Origin: Actinoplanes derwentensis
Lineage (GTDB): Bacteria > Actinomycetota > Actinomycetes > Mycobacteriales > Micromonosporaceae
Assembly (NCBI RefSeq): GCF_900104725.1
Contig: NZ_LT629758.1
Span: 6,379,001-6,443,000, forward strand
DNA: 64,000 nt
Direction of reading: 5' to 3'
The position numbers and the translations under genes are program-made. This document shows positions 1-9,317 of this stretch, piece by piece; position 1 is the stretch's first letter; each line of letters starts with the position of its first letter. The notes under the pieces are model-generated. The model did no database searches and was not told the DNA's origin. It saw only the letters and a program-made list of their open reading frames with translations.

Positions 1-1308
1 CTTCTCACTGAAGAGCGTCAGACCGGTCCGTGCGGCGGCCTGAGTGACCTGAGCACGGGTCGCGTTCCCGGCGGTCGGCACCGGTTCGAGCATCGAGCCG
101 GAGGTGTCGAAGATCGTCAGGGCCCGGCCCGGCGTGGTGATGGCGATCCAGCTACCGACGACCGCGCTCAGCGCCGCACCGGTCTCGGCAGCGGCCGCGG
201 TGCCACCGCTCGCCGATTTGGTGGCCGAGGCGGTGACGGCCGGCGACGCCTGCGGTGCGCCCATCGGGGCCGCGAAGCTGGCGCCGTACGAGCCGTCCGG
301 AGTCCGCAGGCCGGCGGCGGCCAGCGCGTCCTTGGCGGCGGCCGTGGAGAGCTGCGCGAGCAGCCCCTGGGCGGCGGCCGACTTCAGCTGGTCGACCACC
401 TGCGGCATGATCGTGTACGGGTAGTCCATCGGCACCGGGCTCGGCTCGAGGTACATCGCGGCGAGCTGCACGGCCGGACGCTGGGCGTTGTACGCCACCA
501 CGTCCGCCTCGGAGACCGGCGCGAGGCTCACCGAGTCGGCGCCGCCGATGTCGGCCTCCGACTTGGGGAACCTGGCCATCAGCTCCTGGCGCAGGTTCGA
601 CTTGTTGTTCGCCAGCACCGTCAGCGCGCGGGTCTTGGCCTGGTTGGCCTCCGCGGATGTGGTGCCGACCGACTGACTGATCGCGAGCAGGCTGGTGAGA
701 CCGGACGAGTCCATGGTCGGGTTCATGATGCCGACCGACAGCGGCTCGTCGGATTTGAAGTTGCTGAGCAGCTGGTTCCAGCCGATCTTCTTGTTCGGCC
801 AGCCCATGCGCTCGGCGATCGGCTCGGGCGCGGCCAGGACCAGTGGGCTCTGCGCTACCGAGGTGACGTTGCTCGGCAGGAAGCCGGCGGCCTCGGTCTG
901 CAGGCGCAGCAGCCAGGTCGAGGAATCCGGGATCCACACGTCGGGGACCTGGACGGCGTCAGGCGCTTTGTCGAGACCGGGCAGCGTGACGGAGTGGTCA
1001 CGAGAGACAGCACCGGCGATGGTGGCTGAGTTGGCGTCGCTGACGGCGACCGCGACACAGGTGCCGTCTACTTCGGCACCTGCTTGGCGCCACTGTGCGA
1101 CGACCTGCTCCACGGCAGGCTTGATCTCGGGAGATGCCGCGACGGTCAGGGTTACCGAACCGGCACACCCGGAGTCAGCGAACTGCTGATATCCGAGATA
1201 GGTACCGGCGACTACGACGACTAATGCCATCGCACCTCCGACGACGCTCGCTCCCTTGGAGTTGAAGTTCCTACGATGGCGGCCAGACACGCGGTCAATA
1301 GTGCTCAT
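1..1308 (-). CDS. Substrate-binding / von Willebrand factor A domain surface protein, 3' end outside window
   Basis: Reads from ATG at 1308 to the window edge without a stop (436 codons), so the C-terminus is missing. Residues 1-19 are basic and cytoplasmic, and residues 20-40 form one transmembrane or signal-anchor segment. Next comes an extracytoplasmic region resembling periplasmic solute-binding proteins (start 'VTLTVAASPEIKPAVEQV'). An Ala/Ser-rich stretch follows, then the start of a VWA domain. Its MIDAS metal-site motif DTSGS is at residues 401-405, just before the edge. The substrate-binding-plus-VWA architecture is common in actinobacterial membrane proteins; the ligand is unknown. 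Probably a surface adhesion or sensing protein (inference). The gene to its right is also on the minus strand, 170 bp away. Confidence 0.75.
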   Translation of the reverse strand, partial: MSTIDRVSGRHRRNFNSKGASVVGGAMALVVVVAGTYLGYQQFADSGCAGSVTLTVAASPEIKPAVEQVVAQWRQAGAEVDGTCVAVAVSDANSATIAGAVSRDHSVTLPGLDKAPDAVQVPDVWIPDSSTWLLRLQTEAAGFLPSNVTSVAQSPLVLAAPEPIAERMGWPNKKIGWNQLLSNFKSDEPLSVGIMNPTMDSSGLTSLLAISQSVGTTSAEANQAKTRALTVLANNKSNLRQELMARFPKSEADIGGADSVSLAPVSEADVVAYNAQRPAVQLAAMYLEPSPVPMDYPYTIMPQVVDQLKSAAAQGLLAQLSTAAAKDALAAAGLRTPDGSYGASFAAPMGAPQASPAVTASATKSASGGTAAAAETGAALSAVVGSWIAITTPGRALTIFDTSGSMLEPVPTAGNATRAQVTQAAARTGLTLFSEK

Positions 1309-1478
1309 GTCCGAAGCTGAATGCCATACACGTTCGGTCGAAAATTACTCAGACTGACGCTTCTCGATCAAGAAAGTACGGAGCGTAGTCACCTCGTGTC
1401 GAACGGTGTGTGGCAGGACTTGCAGCGCGCCGGGTTGGTCAGGTTAAGTCGCCGACGCGCCGCAATGTCCGATCTCAT

Positions 1479-2537
1479 CTATGGCCTGATCAACGCCGGA
1501 TTCCACCGGAGCAGGCAAGTCGGCGTCGGCTCATCGGTCGGCTCGCCCTGAAGCCCGGGGATCCCGGTCTCCGGATCGATGCGGAAAATGGTCACGTTGT
1601 GTGATCGCTGATTGGTCACGTAGAGGTGATCGCCGAGCAGGATCATGTGCCGCGGCCAGACTCCGCCGGCAGGCACCTCGGCGATCAGCGTGGCGCTGTC
1701 ACCGTCCCAGGCGAAGACCGAGACGGTGTCCGGCCCGCGGTTCGCGACATAGACGAACCGGCCGTCGCGCCCCATCGTGATCTCGGACGGGTAGACCGGT
1801 CCCGGCAGCGTGCTGGTCGCCGTCTCCCCGTGCGCCTCGAGCGTGGGACCACCCGCCGGGCGATACCACGAGAGCGCGCCGGTCAGCTCCCCGACTAGCA
1901 GCAGCGCCCCGTCCACCGACCGCACCAGGTGCCGCGGGCCGGTGCCGGGTTTCGCCGCCACCGCCGGTTCCGGGGCACCGAGACGGCCCGAGACCGGATC
2001 CAGGCGGGACCGCCAGACCCGGTCCGAACCCAGGTCGGAGATCAGCACGTCGGATCCGTTACGGTCCGGCACCACCTGATGCGCGTGCGGGCTGGACTGG
2101 CGCTCCGTGTCCGGCCCGGAGCCGGCGAGAGTGAGCAGGTCGCTGCGCTCCCCGGGGACGCCTTCGGCGTCGAGCGGGTGTACGGACACCGATCCGCTCG
2201 CGTAGTTCGCCACCACCAGGTGCCGGCCGTCCGCGGTGACCGCGAGGTGGCACGGATCCGATCCGCCGGTGGGATGTGTCACCAGCGGAGTCAGTGAGTG
2301 GTCCGGGGCGACCGCGAAGGCGGAGACCGTGCCCTGCTCCAGTTCGTTGACCGCGTACAGCACCGGAAGGGTCGGATGCTGGACCAGGAAGGAAGGGGAC
2401 GGGGTGCGGGCGACCAGACCGAGCCGGGTCAGATCCCCGGTTCCCGGATCACGCCGGATCAGCGTGATGCCGTCCCCCTCGCCCCCCTTGTCCCCGGTGT
2501 AGCAACCGACGAAGACGTATTCATGGCTCGAACCCAT
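1479..2537 (-). CDS. Lactonase-family seven-bladed beta-propeller protein (6-phosphogluconolactonase-like)
   Basis: 352 residues from ATG at 2537. An in-frame start 42 bp upstream is possible, but homologues begin near 'SSHEYVFVGCYTG'. Propeller blades are recognisable by repeated patterns such as 'HLVVANYASGSVSVHPL', 'FVYVANRGPDTVSVF' and 'HLYVTNQRSHNVTIFRID'. This is the YbhE/Pgl lactonase family (beta-propeller type, unrelated to NagB-type Pgl). Characterised members hydrolyse 6-phosphogluconolactone, but many are of unknown substrate. No signal peptide is visible, so it is probably cytoplasmic. It stands alone; no pentose-phosphate genes flank it, which leaves the physiological substrate open. 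Confidence 0.8.
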   Translation of the reverse strand: MGSSHEYVFVGCYTGDKGGEGDGITLIRRDPGTGDLTRLGLVARTPSPSFLVQHPTLPVLYAVNELEQGTVSAFAVAPDHSLTPLVTHPTGGSDPCHLAVTADGRHLVVANYASGSVSVHPLDAEGVPGERSDLLTLAGSGPDTERQSSPHAHQVVPDRNGSDVLISDLGSDRVWRSRLDPVSGRLGAPEPAVAAKPGTGPRHLVRSVDGALLLVGELTGALSWYRPAGGPTLEAHGETATSTLPGPVYPSEITMGRDGRFVYVANRGPDTVSVFAWDGDSATLIAEVPAGGVWPRHMILLGDHLYVTNQRSHNVTIFRIDPETGIPGLQGEPTDEPTPTCLLRWNPALIRP

Positions 2538-2644
2538 GCGCCGATCCCACCACAGAACCGTGGGATCACAAGCCAGCACACCGCCGTCGGCGCCGCGGAC
2601 CCCCGTTTGGCCCGCGGTGCCGACGGCGGTGACCGCCCCCGGAG

Positions 2645-3433
2645 TCAGCTCTTCAGGAACTCGTAGACGTCCGCCGGGGCCTTGACTCCGTCGGCCGGGG
2701 CCCGCACGGCAGCGGCACTGCCGTACTGGTCGTAGGTGACCTCATAGGTGCCGGCCTTCGCCTTGCCGGCCGCCGGGATCTCGACGACGGCGGTCGCGAT
2801 GCGGCCCTCGGCGTCCAAGGTCACCTTCAGCGGTACGGTCTTGGCCTTCTCGCCCAGGGCGGTGAGGACCTCGGGCTCGACGATCTCGGCAGCGGTCGTC
2901 CGGGTCAGGTCGGTGGTGCCGGTGAACGTCCCGGTGCCGGTCTCGGTCAGATCCGCGGCCGCCAGCAGAAGCGCGCCCACGTACCCGGGATCGGTCTCGC
3001 CGTTGTAGGTGAGACCCTCGGCGTCGGCCGCGGAGAACCGGGAGAGATCCAGCTTCATCCACTTCTTCGACACCTTCGGCAGCCCGATGCCCTCCGGCGC
3101 GCCGTCGAACGAGATCTTGGTCCAGCTCTGATCGCCGACGACCAGGAGCTTCATCGAGAAGGTGAAGTCGGCGTCCGGAATCTGTTCGTCGATCTCGGAG
3201 ACCATCGCCTGATGCGGGGCGTCCAGCACACCCGCGATCGGCTGCACCCCGCCCTTGATCCGGTACCGGAAGGCCGGAGTCTCGGTGGTCGGCACCGCGT
3301 CGGTCAGTCTGCTGACCGCGGACACCTCCTCGGCCACCCCCTGCACGGCCTCGCCCACACCACAGGCGGTCAGCACTGAACCGGCGATCAGCAGAGCACC
3401 GGTGCTTGCCAGGCGTTTGGTGAAAACATTCAT
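2645..3433 (-). CDS. Secreted lipoprotein, possibly LppX/LprG-like
   Basis: 262 residues with a basic N-terminus, a hydrophobic segment (about 8-20) and a lipobox LTAC with the lipidated cysteine at residue 24, so it should be anchored on the outer face of the membrane. The mature part is a single domain rich in beta-strand patterns. Its layout (a long N-terminal region, 'MKLLVVGDQSWTKISF', a Thr-rich stretch, 'VTYDQYGS' near the end) recalls the LppX_LprAFG lipoproteins, which bind lipids. That assignment is by resemblance only. The gene diverges from the SARP regulator at 3563 and is separated by 107 bp from the lactonase gene on the same strand. Confidence 0.65.
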   Translation of the reverse strand: MNVFTKRLASTGALLIAGSVLTACGVGEAVQGVAEEVSAVSRLTDAVPTTETPAFRYRIKGGVQPIAGVLDAPHQAMVSEIDEQIPDADFTFSMKLLVVGDQSWTKISFDGAPEGIGLPKVSKKWMKLDLSRFSAADAEGLTYNGETDPGYVGALLLAAADLTETGTGTFTGTTDLTRTTAAEIVEPEVLTALGEKAKTVPLKVTLDAEGRIATAVVEIPAAGKAKAGTYEVTYDQYGSAAAVRAPADGVKAPADVYEFLKS

Positions 3434-3562
3434 CGTTTCGTCTTTTCTCGTGAGGCCGGTGGTGCGTTGATGGGAGAAGCCTCCGCAAGACGACTGCCGA
3501 TGCGCTGCGGCTATGCTGCCGTCGGCTGCGGTTCCGCTGCCGTCGGGGGAAACTGCTGGTCA

Positions 3563-5119
3563 ATGGGGGTGTACGGGGTGACGGACCCGGCACGGTTCGA
3601 GTTGCTGGGGGCCGTGCGGGCATTCCGGAACGGCCACCGACTCGACCTCGGTCCCGCCAAACAGCGCGCGGTGCTGGCCGTCCTGCTGCTGAACCTCGGA
3701 CGGCCGGTCCCGACCCACCGGATCGTCGACGCGGTCTGGGGCGACGACCCGCCGGAGAACGGCCCCAACGTCGTACAGAAGTACGTGGCCGGTCTGCGTC
3801 GGGTGCTCGACCCGGACCGGACGCCCCGCACCCCCGGCGAACTGCTCGCCCTCACCGACGGCGGATACGTCCTGAGCACCGGCGCCCTCGACACCGAAGA
3901 GTTCCGCAACGGGCTGGCCCGCGCCGACGCCGAACGACGCGCCGGGCACCTGGAGGAAGCCGCCCGGATCGCCCGGACCGCTCTGGACCTGTGGCGGGGT
4001 GAGGCCCTCGGCGGGCTGACCGGGCCGATCTTCGAGGCCGCCCGCGCCCGGCTGCACGAACAACGGGCCAGTGCCTGGGAGTTGTGGGCCGAGATCGAGC
4101 TGGCCCGGGGCGGCTTCGCCGGGCTGGTGTCCGAACTGGCCCGCCTGGTCGAGGAGTTCCCGCTGCGTGAGGGCCTGCGGGCCCAGCTGATGACCGCGCT
4201 GTACCGCAGCGGGCGGCAGGCCGAGGCACTCGCCGCGTTCCGCGACGCCCGGGAGTTCTTTCTGGACGAACTCGGCGCCGAACCGGGCGAACGTCTCCAG
4301 GAGACCCACCGGCGGATCCTGCGCAACGAACCGGCCACAGCGGTGCCCGCCGTCGAACGACCACAGCCACAGCCGGTGCCGCCGATCCCGGCCCAGCCCT
4401 GGTCACCGCCCCCGGCGATGACCAACTGGGGTCACGGCGTGCCGCTCGGGCCACGCCGCGACGGCGGCGTCTGGGCCGAGGTGATCCTGGCCGCCATGCT
4501 GCCGCTGATCACCTGCTCACTCGGCAGCTTCGTCTACTTCGTATACGCGGCGATCCAGCGGCGCACCCGGCGCGAGACGATCACCGCCGCCGGTTACGTC
4601 CTCGCGGTCGCCGCGGTGGTGTTCTTCTGGGCCGTCGACCCGAGCGCCCCGGAAGCCGACATCGGATCGGACGCGGAGGCCGTCGGACTGATCCTCGCCG
4701 TCTTCGTCATCGCCTTCGCGTCGATCCACGGTGCGGTCCTGGCCTACCACCCCGGCGACAACGGGCGAGCCCGCAAGCAGCGGCTGCTGGCCCGCCAGTA
4801 CACCGCGTTCAACCCGGCCGCCGCTAGGCACTACGCGATCGGGCGGCCCGATCTGCCGCGCACCTACGACGACGGCGGGCTGGTCGACCTCAACCATGCA
4901 CCCGAGCCGGTGATCTCCAGCTTGCGGGGGATCACCCCGGTCGAGGCACACCGGATCACCGTCGACCGCTACGAGAACGGCGGATACGAGACACCGGACG
5001 ATCTGGTACGACGGGGCCTGGTCACGCCGAAAACGGTCCGGCGGCTGGCGTCGTGGCTGGTCTGTGTGCCGCCCGCGCCCCGGACCCAGGCGCCAGCCCA
5101 GGTCCAGGAGCAGCGTTAA
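3563..5119 (+). CDS. SARP/BTAD-type regulator with C-terminal membrane helices and helix-hairpin-helix
   Basis: 518 residues from ATG at 3563, with a purine-rich GGGGGA about 12 bp upstream. An in-frame ATG at 3467 adds a segment rich in Cys and Gly that looks non-coding. An OmpR-type winged helix occupies about residues 5-95 ('FELLGAVRAFRNGHRLDLG', 'KQRAVLAVLLL'). A bacterial transcriptional activation domain (tetratricopeptide-like) covers about 100-255 ('ALYRSGRQAEALAAFRDAR'), then a Pro-rich linker. Three hydrophobic segments lie at about 303-394, and a helix-hairpin-helix-like tail at about 438-505 ('VDLNHAPEPVISSLRGI'). SARPs activate secondary-metabolite or developmental genes; membrane tethering is unusual. 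Its stop overlaps the stop of the convergent conservon GTPase gene by 4 bp. No target cluster is evident nearby. Confidence 0.8.
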   Translation: MGVYGVTDPARFELLGAVRAFRNGHRLDLGPAKQRAVLAVLLLNLGRPVPTHRIVDAVWGDDPPENGPNVVQKYVAGLRRVLDPDRTPRTPGELLALTDGGYVLSTGALDTEEFRNGLARADAERRAGHLEEAARIARTALDLWRGEALGGLTGPIFEAARARLHEQRASAWELWAEIELARGGFAGLVSELARLVEEFPLREGLRAQLMTALYRSGRQAEALAAFRDAREFFLDELGAEPGERLQETHRRILRNEPATAVPAVERPQPQPVPPIPAQPWSPPPAMTNWGHGVPLGPRRDGGVWAEVILAAMLPLITCSLGSFVYFVYAAIQRRTRRETITAAGYVLAVAAVVFFWAVDPSAPEADIGSDAEAVGLILAVFVIAFASIHGAVLAYHPGDNGRARKQRLLARQYTAFNPAAARHYAIGRPDLPRTYDDGGLVDLNHAPEPVISSLRGITPVEAHRITVDRYENGGYETPDDLVRRGLVTPKTVRRLASWLVCVPPAPRTQAPAQVQEQR

Positions 5120-5730
5120 GCCCTGGCGCGACTGCCCGCGGCGGCCATCTGACGACGGGCCACGTACTCCACCAGTTCGATCAGCACGTTACGGGCGGCG
5201 ACCTGGTCACGGGCGTCGAACAGGACGACCGGCACACCCGGATCCAGGTCGAGAGCACGGGCCACCGCGTCCGGCGCGAACCGGTGGTCGGAGTCGAAGC
5301 AGTTCACCGCGACCACGAACGGCGTACCGCGCTGCTCGAAGTAGTCGATCGACGGGAAGCAGTCGGCCAGCCGGCGGGTGTCGGCCAGCACCACGGCACC
5401 GAGCGCACCCTGGGACAACTCGTCCCAGAGGAACCAGAACCGATCCTGCCCCGGCGTACCGAAGAGGTAGAGCTGCAGGTCCTCGGTGATGGTGATCCGG
5501 CCGAAGTCCATCGTGACCGTCGTGGTGGTCTTGGCCTCCACGCCGGAGACGTCGTCCGCACCCTCGGCGCCGGTTAGCACCTCCTCGGTCTGCAGGGGCC
5601 GGATCTCACTGACCGATCCGACCATGGTGGTCTTGCCGGCTCCGAATCCCCCGGCGATCAGGATCTTGAGAGCGACGGGAATGCGCGACGATCCGCCGTT
5701 GCGGTCAGAGCGCACGGAGTCCATTGACAA
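5116..5730 (-). CDS. cvnD: Conservon GTP-binding protein CvnD
   Basis: 204 residues. The P-loop GGFGAGKTT is near residues 27-35, a switch-like Thr-rich stretch follows ('AKTTTTVTMDFGRI'), and the G3-type DxxG equivalent reads 'FGTPGQDRF'. The specificity-like segment 'VAVNCFD' is seen later. This is the Arf/MglA-like GTPase of actinobacterial conservons, which works with the roadblock protein encoded by cvnB. The start overlaps the 3' end of the DUF742 gene by 26 bp (or 20 bp if the second Met at 5724 is used), so the two are translationally linked. It is the last gene of the cvnA-B-C-D operon. Confidence 0.9.
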   Translation of the reverse strand: MSMDSVRSDRNGGSSRIPVALKILIAGGFGAGKTTMVGSVSEIRPLQTEEVLTGAEGADDVSGVEAKTTTTVTMDFGRITITEDLQLYLFGTPGQDRFWFLWDELSQGALGAVVLADTRRLADCFPSIDYFEQRGTPFVVAVNCFDSDHRFAPDAVARALDLDPGVPVVLFDARDQVAARNVLIELVEYVARRQMAAAGSRARA

Positions 5731-6073
5731 CCGCCTTGAGTACGTCGACGTCGTGCGGCTGCGAGGCAGCCGGGGGTTCGTACAGCGAGATCAAACCCGC
5801 TGAGCGTAGATCACCGAGGAACACCCGGACCACGCCGAGCGCCAGGTCGAGCTGAGACGCCAGCTCGACCACGGAGATCGGCTCCCAGGCGGCAGCCACG
5901 ATGGCGTGGTGCTCCGGCTGCAACTGCGGACCCGAAGTGAGGTCGGGGACCGTTGCCACGACGAACGCGACCAGGTCGAAGTCGCAGTCCACCGGGGCGA
6001 CACGGCCCTGGGTCATCGCGTACGGACGAACCACCGGCCCCGCATCGTTGTCCAGCCAATCGTGTGGGGTCAC
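5705..6073 (-). CDS. cvnC: Conservon DUF742 protein CvnC
   Basis: 122 residues, the usual size for DUF742. The conserved start of the family, 'VRPYAMTQGRVAPV', is present near residues 15-28. The middle part reads like a winged helix ('ISVVELASQLDLALGVVRVFLGDLRSAGLI'), suggesting a degenerate DNA-binding fold used for protein contacts. It lies 10 bp downstream of cvnB and overlaps cvnD. In conservons the A, B, C and D proteins are thought to form a membrane-associated signalling complex resembling eukaryotic G-protein receptors. Confidence 0.9.
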   Translation of the reverse strand: MTPHDWLDNDAGPVVRPYAMTQGRVAPVDCDFDLVAFVVATVPDLTSGPQLQPEHHAIVAAAWEPISVVELASQLDLALGVVRVFLGDLRSAGLISLYEPPAASQPHDVDVLKAVVNGLRAL

Positions 6074-6083
6074 ACGCGGCTGC

Positions 6084-6503
6084 TCAGAAGACGTCGGACG
6101 GCGTCAGGACCGACCGTTCGGGGGCTGCCATGGTCTGACCGACCCGGGTGACCAGCATCGCCATCTCGTAGGCGATCAGTCCCAGGTCCGCGTCGGCCGA
6201 GGCGAGCACGGCCAGGCACGCGCCCTGGCCCGCGGCGGTGACGAAGAGGAAGGCCTCTTCCATCTCCACCACCGTCTGCCGGACGGCGCCCGCCTCGAAG
6301 TGCCTGCTCGCGCCCTTGGCGAGACTCTGGAATCCGGCCGCCATCGCCGAGAGGTGCTCGCCGTCCTCACGGATCAGCCCCGCCGACGTGCCGAGCATCA
6401 GCCCGTCGGCCGAGAGCACCACCGCCTGCTGCGCGGTCGGCACCCGTTCGATGAGGTCGTCGAGGAGCCAGCTGAGGTTCGCGCTCTGCTTCGTCTGTGC
6501 CAC
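6084..6503 (-). CDS. cvnB: Conservon roadblock/LC7 protein CvnB
   Basis: 139 residues with one roadblock/LC7 domain ('LSWLLDDLIERVPTAQQAVVLSADG', 'HLSAMAAGFQSLAKG', 'GACLAVLASADADLGLIAYEM'). In other systems roadblock proteins act as GAPs or scaffolds for MglA-type GTPases, and here the partner would be CvnD. The start is GTG at 6503, immediately after the TAA of cvnA (6504-6506) with no spacer. Its ribosome-binding site, GGAGAAGGA, lies inside the end of cvnA. Coupled translation with the kinase gene is therefore likely. Confidence 0.92.
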   Translation of the reverse strand: MAQTKQSANLSWLLDDLIERVPTAQQAVVLSADGLMLGTSAGLIREDGEHLSAMAAGFQSLAKGASRHFEAGAVRQTVVEMEEAFLFVTAAGQGACLAVLASADADLGLIAYEMAMLVTRVGQTMAAPERSVLTPSDVF

Positions 6504-9317
6504 TTATGCGTCCTTCTCCAGCAAGAGGTTCTCCCCGGGTCCATCGACGTGGTCGCCGGCCACGCCGGCCTCCGGCCCGGATGGTGCTTTCTCTCCCGTT
6601 TTCGTGGAGTCCGCACGGGCGGAGTCCACGAGAGCCGGGAAGCTGACGGTAGCGGCATCGTCGAACGTCCCGCCGACAGGCTCCACGGCGTGTTCGGGTA
6701 CGGCGGGCCGGGATGCCGGCGACCCCTTGCGGGCCGCGTCCACACGACCACGCCGGGTGCCACTCTGTAGTGCGCTCATCAGACTGCGGGCCTGCTCCGG
6801 GCTGCGCGCCGGGCCGGTCGGTTCCGGATCCACCACTACCTGGCGCAGCTGCGGGGCGAGGTTGGCCTGCCGGACCCGGCGGGGCAGACCGTCGTCGCCG
6901 AGACTGTCCGCGACCGGTGCGGCCGGAATCCCGGTGTCCAGCGGCCATGGGGCCGGCGACACCGGCGCGGCCGGAGTCGAGTTGCGCGGGATCGACCGGG
7001 GCGCCGCCGAGGGCAGGCCCGCCGCGATCTCGTCGAGCATGGACAGATCGAACGTCTGGTCCGGGGACGGCCCGGAATCAGCCGGCAACAGCGTGCCGGA
7101 GCGTGGGCCGGTGACCGTCTCGGCCTCGATCTCGACCGGCGGTGGCTCCTCGCCCTTGCGGGTCCGCTTGCGCTGGACCAGGCCCTCGGCACTCAGCTCG
7201 GACGCGACGCTGCTCGGCGCGGGCCCGGTGAGTTCGGTGGCGGTCCGCTGCGGACCGGAGATCACCGGTACGCCGACGGTCGCACCGTTGAACATCGCCG
7301 GCGCCTCCTCCAGTGCCGTCCGGCTGCCGTTCGCGCTGATCGGCCGGGGCTCGCCGCCCCCCGGCCACGCGAGCGCGACCGTCGAGTCGCCGTCCCCGAG
7401 ACCGGCCAGCGGGCCGGTGCCGCCGGACGAGGTGCCCGGGACGATCGCCACCAGTTCACCCGGCACCAGCACGATCGCGGTGATCCCGCCGTACGGCGAA
7501 GTCCGCAGCGACACCTTGATGCCGTGCCGGTGGGCCAGTTGCGCCACCACGAACAGACCGAGCCGGGCGCTGTCGGCCGGGTCGAAGTCCGGCGGCTCCA
7601 CCAGGCGGCGGTTCGCCAGTTCCATCGCGTCGTCGGCCATGCCCAGGCCCCGGTCCTCGATCTCGACCGCGTAACCGTTCGGCAGGAGCTGACCACTGAC
7701 CTGGACCCGGGTGTGCGGCGGAGAGTACGACGCGGCGTTCTCGATCAGTTCGGCGAGCAGGTGGATCACGTCACCGACGGTCCGGCCGACCAGCGCAGCG
7801 GTGGAGACCGTGCGGATGTCCACCCGCTTGTAGTCCTCCACCTCACTGATCGCGCCACGGACCACGTCGATCACCGGAACCGGGTTGCGCCAGCCCCGGC
7901 CGGGTGCCGCACCGGCCAGGATGACCAGGTCCTCGGCGTGCCGCCGCATCCGGGTGGCCAGGTGGTCGACCCGGTACAGATCCTCCAGTTCCTGCGGATC
8001 GGTCTCCCGGCGTTCCATCTTGTCCAGCAGGGACAACTGACGGTGCAACAGCGTCTGGCTGCGCCGGGCGATGTTGAGGAAGACGTCGTTGATGCCCCGG
8101 CGGACATTCGCCTCCTCGATCGCCGACAACACCGCGGTCCGCTGCACGTCACGGAACGCCCGGCCGAGCTGACCGATCTCGTCCTGCCCGTACTCCAGCG
8201 GCGGTGTCTCCATGTCGACGTCGACGCTCTCGCCGTGCCGCAGTCGCCGCACCACCGACGGCAGCCGCTCGGAGGCCAGCTCCAGGGCCTCGCGCCGCAG
8301 CCGGATCAGCCGGCCGACCAGCGAGCGGCCGAGGCGCACCGAGACGTAGACCGACAGGCCCAGGGCGACCATGCCGAGCAGGGCGGCGGCGACGAGCCGG
8401 GCGATGATGTCGATGGCGAGCGGGGTCGCATCCTCGGAGATCTCGTCGACCACCCGCATGCCGAAGGACCGCAGTTCCTGCGCCACGTAGTCGTAGGTGG
8501 CCTGCCACTCGACCCCGGCGACCGGCGGAGGGCCACCCACGTACCCCTGGGCCAGCATCTTCTTCTTCAGAATGTCGAGTTCGACAAAACTGGAGTCGGT
8601 GATCAGCTTGGAGTAGTCGCCCTGCGCCTCCTCCGGCAGGTCCGCGACACCCGAGCTGATCAGGTAGTCGGCGGTGCCGATCGAGAGGATGATCTGTTCC
8701 CGGACCGCGGCGTCGATGCGGCCCTGTGCGTTCGCGCCGGCCAGCAGAGCGTCGATCCGGCTCAGGTGCTCCAGGCCACGGAAGGCGGAGATGAGGCCGC
8801 GGCTCTCCCGGTCGACCCGCTCGTTGAAGAAGACCGCGGCGGTCCGGGAGACATCGAACGCGGCGTCGATGATCCGGTCGTAGTTCTGAACGGTGTAGAA
8901 GTAGCTCCGGGTGCGCTCGTCGACCTCCTGCCGGGCCACCGGGAGCTTGTCGATCTCGACCAGCAGGTCCTTGACCCGGGCCGCGACCTCCTCATTGGGC
9001 TCGGCGTCGCCGGCCGACCGCTGGAACTCGGCGATGATCTGATCGGTGGTGGACCGCTCCCGGGCCAGCTCGGTCTTCGCCGGCCGGGTGGTGCCCTGGT
9101 AGATGGCGGAGAAGTGCCGCTCACGCTGCAGCTGGGAGATCAGCCGGAGACCCGGCTCGCCCAGTTTCGCCACCGAGTCCCGGGCCTCGATCAGGTTGAT
9201 GGCGGGACCGGCGGTCACCACGGTGGCGAAGACCCAGAGCGCGAGCACTGCCGTGAGCGGCACCGCGACCATCGCGATGATCTTCGAACGGATCGACCAG
9301 TTACGGCTCTTCATCAA
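6504..9317 (-). CDS. cvnA: Conservon sensor histidine kinase-like protein CvnA with NIT domain
   Basis: 937 residues. First transmembrane segment at about 12-33, then a long extracytoplasmic helical NIT-type sensor region to about residue 300. A second transmembrane segment is at about 303-326, followed by a HAMP-like linker with an Arg-rich start. A helical region contains 'VDHLATRMRRHAEDL', then a GHKL ATPase domain: N-box 'ELIENAASYSPP' near 524-535, G1-like 'DRGLGMADD' near 555. The last 300 residues are disordered and rich in Pro, Ala and Thr. NIT domains are linked to nitrate or nitrite sensing in some proteins; the ligand here is unknown. First gene of the conservon; 333 bp separate it from the divergent gene at 9651. 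Confidence 0.92.
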   Translation of the reverse strand: MMKSRNWSIRSKIIAMVAVPLTAVLALWVFATVVTAGPAINLIEARDSVAKLGEPGLRLISQLQRERHFSAIYQGTTRPAKTELARERSTTDQIIAEFQRSAGDAEPNEEVAARVKDLLVEIDKLPVARQEVDERTRSYFYTVQNYDRIIDAAFDVSRTAAVFFNERVDRESRGLISAFRGLEHLSRIDALLAGANAQGRIDAAVREQIILSIGTADYLISSGVADLPEEAQGDYSKLITDSSFVELDILKKKMLAQGYVGGPPPVAGVEWQATYDYVAQELRSFGMRVVDEISEDATPLAIDIIARLVAAALLGMVALGLSVYVSVRLGRSLVGRLIRLRREALELASERLPSVVRRLRHGESVDVDMETPPLEYGQDEIGQLGRAFRDVQRTAVLSAIEEANVRRGINDVFLNIARRSQTLLHRQLSLLDKMERRETDPQELEDLYRVDHLATRMRRHAEDLVILAGAAPGRGWRNPVPVIDVVRGAISEVEDYKRVDIRTVSTAALVGRTVGDVIHLLAELIENAASYSPPHTRVQVSGQLLPNGYAVEIEDRGLGMADDAMELANRRLVEPPDFDPADSARLGLFVVAQLAHRHGIKVSLRTSPYGGITAIVLVPGELVAIVPGTSSGGTGPLAGLGDGDSTVALAWPGGGEPRPISANGSRTALEEAPAMFNGATVGVPVISGPQRTATELTGPAPSSVASELSAEGLVQRKRTRKGEEPPPVEIEAETVTGPRSGTLLPADSGPSPDQTFDLSMLDEIAAGLPSAAPRSIPRNSTPAAPVSPAPWPLDTGIPAAPVADSLGDDGLPRRVRQANLAPQLRQVVVDPEPTGPARSPEQARSLMSALQSGTRRGRVDAARKGSPASRPAVPEHAVEPVGGTFDDAATVSFPALVDSARADSTKTGEKAPSGPEAGVAGDHVDGPGENLLLEKDA

